Shown here: piece by piece, positions 59,701 to 64,000 of the stretch
Layout of the letters: every line of letters starts with the position of its first letter
Numbering within the stretch: the first letter of the stretch is position 1
Assembly (NCBI RefSeq): GCF_018986735.1
Contig: NZ_CP065521.1
Coordinates: 930,001-994,000 of the forward strand
Source: Schaalia sp. 19OD2882
GTDB taxonomy: Bacteria > Actinomycetota > Actinomycetes > Actinomycetales > Actinomycetaceae
Direction of reading: 5' to 3'
Length of the DNA: 64,000 bases
The notes under the pieces: model-generated
Database searches by the model: none
Told to the model about the DNA's origin: nothing
The model's input: the letters and a program-made list of their open reading frames with translations, nothing else
Position numbers and translations under genes: made by a program

Positions 59701-60639
59701 GACGGTGACCCCGGCGAAGTCCGCAGCACCCAGTTCGCCCGTGCGGGCCCTGCGCACGACGTCCTGGTAGGCGTCGACGAATTCCATGAAGGTCAGCGTG
59801 TCGGCGTTCTTGATGGCGGGCACCATGAGGACCCGTTCGCCCTTGGCGTTGGTCACGTCGATGGCCAGCCCCAGGCCCACGTGGGCATGTCGGGTCAGGG
59901 TCGCCTTGGTGCCCTCGACGCCGTAGCGCACGTTCAACTGCGGCAGCTCGCACAGGGCTTCGACCACTGCGTAGCCGATGAGGTGCGTGAAGGAGACCTT
60001 GCCGCCGATGGTGCGCGCCAGGTGCTGGTTGATGATGAGGCGGTTCTCGATGAAGAGTTTGGCGGGAATGTCCCTCTGCGAGGTGGCCGTGGGGACGGTG
60101 AGGGATTCGTCCATGTTCTTCGCAGTGGCCCGCGCGACGCCCCTGAGGGGTTCGACTGCGTCTTCCTGAAGTGCTTGGGAGGTCAGGGCCGAGGCGGTGT
60201 GGCCGGACTGCTGGCGCGTGTAGGGGGAGGTGGCCTCTTCGATGCGGGACCGGGGTGCGGGGGGCAGGTCGGAGCGTGTCACCGACTCGACATTGCGCGG
60301 GGTCTCGGCTTCGGGGGCGGCCTCGACCTCGATCTCCGCGGTGACGACGGCGCTGAGTGGTGCCGGCTCGGGGTGGGTGGCCTCGGCAGGGGAGTGGGTC
60401 GGGGGCACCTGGGGCACCGCCGGGGTGGTGGCCACGGGCACGGGGACGCCGGGGGACGAGGGCGGGGCCGGTGGTGCCGGCACCACGGAGTCGCGGATTT
60501 GGGCGGGTCGCTTTTCGCCTGCGAAAAACTGCTGCCACGAGGGGTCCACGGACGTGGGGTCCGCTTCCCATCGGGAGCGCATCCGCTCCACGTACCACTT
60601 GTCCTGGTCTCCTGTGGCTTGGGTCGTCGAAGTCACCAT
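56791..60639 (-). CDS. kgd: Multifunctional 2-oxoglutarate dehydrogenase/decarboxylase E1-E2 fusion
   Basis: A 1282-residue actinobacterial fusion. Residues 1-45 resemble the E1o N-terminal helix (KWYVERMRSRWEADP). A Pro/Ala-rich linker follows, then an E2 acyltransferase domain (about 110-350) with the catalytic His374 in TYDHRVIQGAASGEF but no lipoyl domain. The rest is the ThDP-dependent E1 with HGDAAFIGQGVVQE and NNQIGFTT. It makes succinyl-CoA or succinate semialdehyde in the TCA cycle; lipoyl groups come from a separate E2p. The ATG has AGGA upstream. Its FHA-protein regulator is not in the window. Confidence 0.95.
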   Translation of the reverse strand: MVTSTTQATGDQDKWYVERMRSRWEADPTSVDPSWQQFFAGEKRPAQIRDSVVPAPPAPPSSPGVPVPVATTPAVPQVPPTHSPAEATHPEPAPLSAVVTAEIEVEAAPEAETPRNVESVTRSDLPPAPRSRIEEATSPYTRQQSGHTASALTSQALQEDAVEPLRGVARATAKNMDESLTVPTATSQRDIPAKLFIENRLIINQHLARTIGGKVSFTHLIGYAVVEALCELPQLNVRYGVEGTKATLTRHAHVGLGLAIDVTNAKGERVLMVPAIKNADTLTFMEFVDAYQDVVRRARTGELGAADFAGVTVTLTNPGTLGTTTSVPRLMVGQGLIVGVGTTDYPAAYRGVPAKRLASLGIGKTMYMSSTYDHRVIQGAASGEFLRLVDTKLTGRDGFYDRVFTSLHIPHQPYVWEPDHEYDAEREKGKPARIVELIHAYRSRGHLAADTDPLAYRVRRHPDLSLQRYGLSVWDLDRSFPTGNFGDQEQMLLRDILERLRDTYTRSVGIEYMHIQDPQQRRWVQERIEQPYEPPTASERHRILDTLVRAEAFEEFLQTKYVGQKRFSLEGGESLIPLLDQILASSARTGIHEVAIGMAHRGRLNVLANLAGKSYGQIFSEFEGNQDPRTVQGSGDVKYHLGTEGVYQVEDGVATKVYLAANPSHLEAADGVLEGIVRAKQDLLGDSELPVVPILVHGDAAFIGQGVVQECLNMSQLAGYRTGGTIHVIVNNQIGFTTGPTSGRSTRYPTDLAKGLQVPILHVNADDPEQVVRVAQLAADYRNEFHKDVLIDMVCYRRRGHNEGDDPSMTQPVMYNLISRIPSTRTVYVRNLVGRGQLTKEEAAQTIADYEAELGAILEETRQHGWSPDAGARDQEGWEVPESQRPGQGMMIGWTSAAPAQALARIGDAQVAFPEGFTPHPKIRQLCEKRREMALGKTRIDWGFGELLALGTLLMEGTPVRLSGQDSRRATFVQRHAVLHDHTNGREFTPLQFLTGDQASFTILDSPLSEYAVMAFEYGYSVERPDALVIWEAQFGDFAIGAQTVIDEFVSSAEQKWGQRSSVVLMLPHGYEGQGPDHSSARIERYLQLCAEDNMWVVQPSTPANHFHMLRTQAYARPRRPLVAITPKQLLRLSAATSELAEFTHGRFVPVHGEADGTIGAAGSPRVDRVMLCTGRLYYDLVRERANREDASTAILRLEQLHPLPTTELAAELAKYPGAEILWVQDEPANQGAWGFLALNLFPELGLAVRRVSRPASASTAAGRGALHQQQQRMLLDEAFAR

Positions 60640-60701
60640 CGTCCTCGTTTCGTCGTGGCCCTCACAGTGCGGGCACGGGACGATTCTATGGGGAAAGGGA
60701 C

Positions 60702-60720
60702 CAAAGTCCGTGGCACTTTG
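60702..60720. promoter_or_regulatory. Inverted repeat upstream of kgd
   Basis: CAAAGT and ACTTTG are perfect 6-bp arms with a seven-base centre, 63-81 bases before the kgd ATG. The size and place fit a dimeric repressor site. Confidence 0.35.
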
Positions 60721-60842
60721 AGGAGATTTGAGGTGTCACGGAAGTGGCGTTTGATCCGGCAAGGGACATCCTTGTCCGCAGGTGGGAAACCGACCCCGAC
60801 AGATGGCGCTGCCTTGGCACTGCACGAGACCCATGAACCACC

Positions 60843-60861
60843 GGGGCGCCTGCGGCGCCCC
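60843..60861 (+). terminator. GC-rich hairpin before the CNNM operon
   Basis: GGGGCGCC and GGCGCCCC make an 8-bp stem with a TGC loop. It may act as a terminator, attenuator or insulating structure; no gene ends just upstream of it on the plus strand. Confidence 0.4.
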
Positions 60862-60881
60862 ACGCGTAGGATGGGGCAATC

Positions 60882-61016
60882 ATGGACAGTGACAGTCGAC
60901 CCCGACCCGCCGCCCTCGTCGTGACCCGGTCCCCGCGCCGCCACCTGCACCACATTCGCACCGGATCGCAGACCAGCGCCCTCCACCCGCCCGTGACCAC
61001 CCAGGTGCCCCGATGA
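60882..61016 (+). CDS. Possible 44-residue leader peptide
   Basis: MDSDSRPRPAALVVTRSP is the start of a 44-codon ORF rich in Arg, His and Pro that ends in ATGA overlapping the CNNM start. GGATGGGG precedes the ATG. The overlap suggests translational coupling, and the CNNM gene has only a weak ribosome site of its own. It has no known homologue that I recognise and may be chance. Confidence 0.25.
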   Translation: MDSDSRPRPAALVVTRSPRRHLHHIRTGSQTSALHPPVTTQVPR

Positions 61017-62377
61017 TCCTCGACCTGCTCATGATCCTGTTGGGCGTGGCCCTGACCGTCGGGACCTTCCTGTTCGTCTCCGCCGAATTCTCACTGGTGG
61101 CCCTTGACCAGGCGGTCGTCGAAAGGCGTGCCGCCGAAGGGGACCGCTCCGCCGAACAGGTCCTTCGTGCCACACGCTCCCTGTCCACCCAACTCTCCGG
61201 TTCACAGGTCGGCATCACACTCACCACGATCCTTCTGGGCTGGACCACCCAGAGGACCGTTGCGGACATGAGCGCCAGAGCGCTCGACTCCGTCGGACTC
61301 ACGTCGGCGGTGTCCACCACCGTCGGCGTGGTCGTCGCAGCCCTGGCCGTCAACGCCTTGTCCATGCTCTTCGGAGAGCTGGTCCCCAAGAACCTCGCCC
61401 TGTCGCACCCCATGCGCACCGCCGCACTGGTCGTCCCCTTCCAGATGGCATTCACCTCCGTCTTCGGCCCCTTGGTGCGCCTGCTCAACGCGGTGTCCAA
61501 CTGGATCCTTGCCCGCATGGGCATCGAACCCCAGGAAGAGATCTCCGCCGCACGTTCCGCATCAGAGCTGGCCGCCCTCGTGCGACACAGCGCTCAGGAA
61601 GGCACCTTGGACACCTCCACCGCGGCCCTGCTCACCAAGTCGATCCGCGTGGGTGAACTCTCCGCCGTCGACGTGATGACCGACCGCGGCCTGGTCCATT
61701 TCCTGCCCGAGGACGCCACCGCCCAGGACGTGGTCGACCGTGCGCGAGAGACCGGGCACTCGCGTTTCCCCGTCATCGGCGAGGACTCAGACGACGTCCT
61801 CGGAATCGTCTCGCTGCGACGGGCCATTGGCGTGCCCTTCGAGAGGCGCACCGAGGTGCCTGTCGTCTCCCAGTCACTGCTCGCCCCGGCCCCCCGCGTG
61901 CCCGAGACCCTGGAACTGGGCCCCCTCATGGTCCAGTTGCGCGACGGGGGCGTGCAGATGGCGGTCGTCCTGGACGAGTACGGCGGAGTCTCGGGCATCG
62001 TCACCTTGGAGGACGTCGTCGAGGAGATCGTCGGCGAGGTCTCCGACGAACACGACCACCGGCGCCTTGGCATCCGCACCCGCTCGGACGGGGTGCTCCT
62101 GGTGCCCGGGACACTGCGCCCCGACGAATTGCTCGAACGCGCCGGAGTCGCCCTGCCCGACGACGGCCCCTGGGACACGGTGGCGGGCCTGGTCATGACG
62201 CAACTCGGACGCGTCCCCGTCGTCGGAGACGTCACCGAGGTGGCGGGATCGGTCCTGGAGGTCACCCAGGTCCAGGGACGCAGGGTCACGCAGATCGCCC
62301 TGACCCCTCCACCCGAACGTGACGGGGAGGCCATCGATCCCCTCGGGCGGGGAGAGCCGGAGGAGGGTGCGCGATGA
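61013..62377 (+). CDS. CNNM/CBS-pair membrane protein (hemolysin C/CorC-like)
   Basis: A 454-residue protein: a four-helix CNNM domain (residues 1-170, FVSAEFSLVALDQAVVE and LFGELVPKNLALSHP), a CBS pair (about 200-320, VMTDRGLVHFLPEDATAQDVVD and DEYGGVSGIVTLEDVVEEIVGEV) and a C-terminal CorC_HlyC domain (RRLGIRTRSDGVLLVPG). Such proteins transport or regulate Mg2+ or Co2+. The next gene is a second, shorter member, and the two overlap by four bases, as pairs do in actinobacteria (Rv1842c/Rv1841c). Confidence 0.92.
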   Translation: MILDLLMILLGVALTVGTFLFVSAEFSLVALDQAVVERRAAEGDRSAEQVLRATRSLSTQLSGSQVGITLTTILLGWTTQRTVADMSARALDSVGLTSAVSTTVGVVVAALAVNALSMLFGELVPKNLALSHPMRTAALVVPFQMAFTSVFGPLVRLLNAVSNWILARMGIEPQEEISAARSASELAALVRHSAQEGTLDTSTAALLTKSIRVGELSAVDVMTDRGLVHFLPEDATAQDVVDRARETGHSRFPVIGEDSDDVLGIVSLRRAIGVPFERRTEVPVVSQSLLAPAPRVPETLELGPLMVQLRDGGVQMAVVLDEYGGVSGIVTLEDVVEEIVGEVSDEHDHRRLGIRTRSDGVLLVPGTLRPDELLERAGVALPDDGPWDTVAGLVMTQLGRVPVVGDVTEVAGSVLEVTQVQGRRVTQIALTPPPERDGEAIDPLGRGEPEEGAR

Positions 62378-63420
62378 GCACGACCCTCGCCCTCGTCCTG
62401 ACGGTCCTCCTGCTGGCCGTCAACGCCTTCTTCGTCGCAGGGGAATTCGCCACCACCTCCACCAGACGTTCCCAGGTCGAGCCCCTCGTGGAGGCGGGCG
62501 CTCGCGGCTCCACGCAGGCCATGTACGCCCTCGAACACGTTTCCCTCATGCTCGCCATCTGCCAGCTCGGCATCACGGTGGCCTCCACCTCGCTCGGTGT
62601 GGTGGCCGAACCCGCCATCGCCCACTTGGTCGAGATGCCGCTGGAGCGGATCGGCCTGCCTGCCGCCTCCTCGCACGCAGTGGGCTTCACGGCGGCACTG
62701 GTCCTGGTGCTCGTGGCGCACGTGGTCCTTGGGGAGATGGTCCCCAAGAACGTGTCCATCGCCTCCCCGGTGCGGATCCTGCTGGTCCTGGCGCCGCCGC
62801 TGGTGGCCCTTGGTCGCGTGCTGCGTCCAGTCATCCAGGCGATGGATGCGACTGCGAACTGGTTCCTCCGCCGCCTGAGTGTGGAACCGCGTTCGGAGAT
62901 CTCCTCGACCTTCACCGTGGAGGAGGTGGCCTCCATCGTCGAACTCTCCCAACAGGAGGGAATGATCGAAGACGAACTCGGGCTGCTCTCGGGCACCCTG
63001 GAGTTCTCCACGGAGACCGCCGAGACGGCCATGGTGCCGCTGGCCGACCTTGTCGTCCTGCCGCGAACTGTCACACCCGAGCAGGTCGAACGGGAGGTGG
63101 CCCGGACCGGGTTCTCGCGTTTCCCCGTCAGCGACGAGGACGGGCGCGTGTGCGGATACGTCCACCTCAAGGACGTACTGCATGCGGTGGGGCAGCAGCG
63201 GGCCGAGCCCGTGGAGCCCTGGAGGATCCGTCGTCTGGAATCGGTCAGAGCCGGTGACGAGGTCGAGGACGCCCTGCGGCACATGCAACGCACGGGCACG
63301 CACTGCGCGGAGGTCAAGGACTCCTCGGGGGCTGCCGTGGGGGTCCTGTTCCTTGAGGACATCCTCGAAGAACTCGTCGGCGAGGTGCGTGACTCCTTGC
63401 AGCGGGACGGACGATTGTGA
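62374..63420 (+). CDS. CNNM/CBS-pair membrane protein, short form
   Basis: A 348-residue partner of the gene upstream. The CNNM domain has FFVAGEFATTSTRRSQVEP and LGEMVPKNVSIASP; the CBS pair follows with AMVPLADLVVLPRTVTPEQV and VGVLFLEDILEELVGEV. It stops before the C-terminal CorC_HlyC domain found in its neighbour, so the two are not equivalent. The ATG overlaps the preceding stop as ATGA. They probably form a heteromer in magnesium or cobalt efflux. Confidence 0.9.
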   Translation: MSTTLALVLTVLLLAVNAFFVAGEFATTSTRRSQVEPLVEAGARGSTQAMYALEHVSLMLAICQLGITVASTSLGVVAEPAIAHLVEMPLERIGLPAASSHAVGFTAALVLVLVAHVVLGEMVPKNVSIASPVRILLVLAPPLVALGRVLRPVIQAMDATANWFLRRLSVEPRSEISSTFTVEEVASIVELSQQEGMIEDELGLLSGTLEFSTETAETAMVPLADLVVLPRTVTPEQVEREVARTGFSRFPVSDEDGRVCGYVHLKDVLHAVGQQRAEPVEPWRIRRLESVRAGDEVEDALRHMQRTGTHCAEVKDSSGAAVGVLFLEDILEELVGEVRDSLQRDGRL

Positions 63421-63471
63421 GGTCCCGGAGTGGCCCGGGACAAACGGCTGCGAGGGGCACCACACCCCCCA

Positions 63472-63489
63472 TGTACAGTTCCTTGTACA
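63472..63489 (+). promoter_or_regulatory. TGTACA-N6-TGTACA repeat
   Basis: Two palindromic TGTACA hexamers (63472-63477 and 63484-63489), 12 bp apart, lie about 95 bp before the start of the last gene. They may form an operator or part of a promoter; no sigma consensus is convincing nearby. Confidence 0.35.
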
Positions 63490-63580
63490 ATCTGCGACCG
63501 GGTGGCGTTGGAGCGGTCTCTTCACGCTAATTTGGACGGCGGTGCCAGAGTTGTCGGGCATCTTTGAAGGTCGTCTGATC

Positions 63581-64000
63581 ATGGAGGAGCCGGTTTTGGC
63601 AGAGGAACGTCGCAGGTGCCCGCTGCCGAAGCGTCGGCAGATCCACTCGCCCGCCCCGAGCCTCACCTCAGAGCCCGCCCCCACTCCGCCTGCGCGCTCC
63701 CGCGCCGCCGCCGCACGTCAGCGCTTGGCCGCCCAGGAGGCCGCCGAAGCGGCACGTCAGCGAGTCGAAGCCCGTGAGGAGGCCCGCCCTCGGGTGACGA
63801 CCGGCGCCCGGGTCACCTCTTCCCTGTCGGCAAAGGCCTGCACCACGAGCCCCTCGACGCGTGCGACGACCACAGTGGGTGCCGCCCATGCGACCTCGGC
63901 TCCTGTCATGGCCCCCACGGTGCCCGTGCCCGCCAAGGAGGTGCCTGTCGCCTCCGCGCCAGTGAAGCGATCCGCTCCGGTGCCCGCGCCGGTCAAGCGG
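63581..64000 (+). CDS. Basic Ala/Pro-rich protein, 3' end outside window
   Basis: The frame is open from 63581 to the window edge without a stop (140 codons). The start is ATG 63581 or, with GGAGGAG seven bases upstream, TTG 63596 (LAEERRRCPLPKRRQIHSP). The visible part is basic and Ala/Pro/Arg-rich, with a possibly helical AARQRLAAQEAAEAARQRVEA stretch and no recognised domain. It may be the cytoplasmic head of a large membrane or cell-division protein; no function is assigned. Confidence 0.6.
   Translation, partial: MEEPVLAEERRRCPLPKRRQIHSPAPSLTSEPAPTPPARSRAAAARQRLAAQEAAEAARQRVEAREEARPRVTTGARVTSSLSAKACTTSPSTRATTTVGAAHATSAPVMAPTVPVPAKEVPVASAPVKRSAPVPAPVKR

Larger units (their letters stand above)
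60640..61012. other. 373-bp divergent intergenic region between kgd and the CNNM gene
   Basis: It holds a CAAAGT-N7-ACTTTG inverted repeat (60702-60720), a GGGGCGCC-TGC-GGCGCCCC hairpin (60843-60861), a possible -10 TAGGAT (60867) and a 44-codon ORF (60882-61016). No tRNA or other RNA gene is recognised. Confidence 0.5.

Overview
The window is a high-GC Gram-positive (Actinobacteria) chromosome segment, most likely from the Actinomycetaceae (Actinomyces/Schaalia group). The basis is a uniformly high-GC, densely packed gene set with many GTG/TTG starts and 4-bp ATGA/GTGA overlaps, plus actinobacterial marker genes: whiB2, mtrAB-lpqB, the mycothiol-type sigma/anti-sigma pair sigR-rsrA, the 24-residue ribosomal protein bL37, and the fused Kgd/OdhA. 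No insertion sequence, integrase, phage gene, CRISPR array, tRNA or rRNA was seen. The species cannot be fixed from sequence alone.

Region 1 (1-17060) is a cell-envelope polysaccharide locus. It holds three large DUF6541 multi-pass membrane proteins (the first cut by the window edge), six family-2 glycosyltransferases, an acyltransferase with a C-terminal SGNH domain, UDP-galactopyranose mutase (glf), a two-gene ABC-2 glycan exporter and a GtrA-like membrane protein. glf with a GlfT1-like transferase and an RfbD/RfbE-like exporter resembles the mycobacterial galactan assembly and export genes, so a galactofuranose-containing wall polysaccharide is the best inference.

Region 2 (17064-24760) is a conserved actinobacterial block: a TIGR03089-type gene diverging from whiB2, then a very large GT2-membrane fusion, DUF5719, a zincin-family protein with a decayed zinc motif, DUF3499 and an RDD membrane protein. 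Region 3 (24779-31529) is a SpoIIM-like protein diverging from RDD, and a tightly overlapping leftward operon (Pro-rich membrane protein, DUF4129, DUF4350, MoxR ATPase, DUF58). Region 4 (31692-41008) is rightward: mtrA, mtrB, lpqB, comF, hpf, secA. A 600-bp non-coding stretch before secA carries two oppositely oriented clusters of 21-bp-spaced repeats.

Region 5 (41013-45722) holds an Rv3235-like gene, a LysM protein, an unknown protein, a small BldC/excisionase-like HTH protein, a SAF-domain (CpaB-like) protein, a MinD/TadZ-like protein and DUF6912. Region 6 (45761-54785) holds sbcC-sbcD, hisN, a glutamine amidotransferase, and doxX-like/aroA/rsgA. Region 7 (54917-64000) holds sigR-rsrA behind a textbook sigma-R promoter, bL37, an SGNH-like protein lacking the nucleophile, kgd, two CNNM/CBS transporters, and the start of a basic Ala/Pro-rich protein cut by the window end. 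From whiB2 to rsrA the gene content parallels the M. tuberculosis Rv3260c-Rv3221A region (recalled from memory, not searched).
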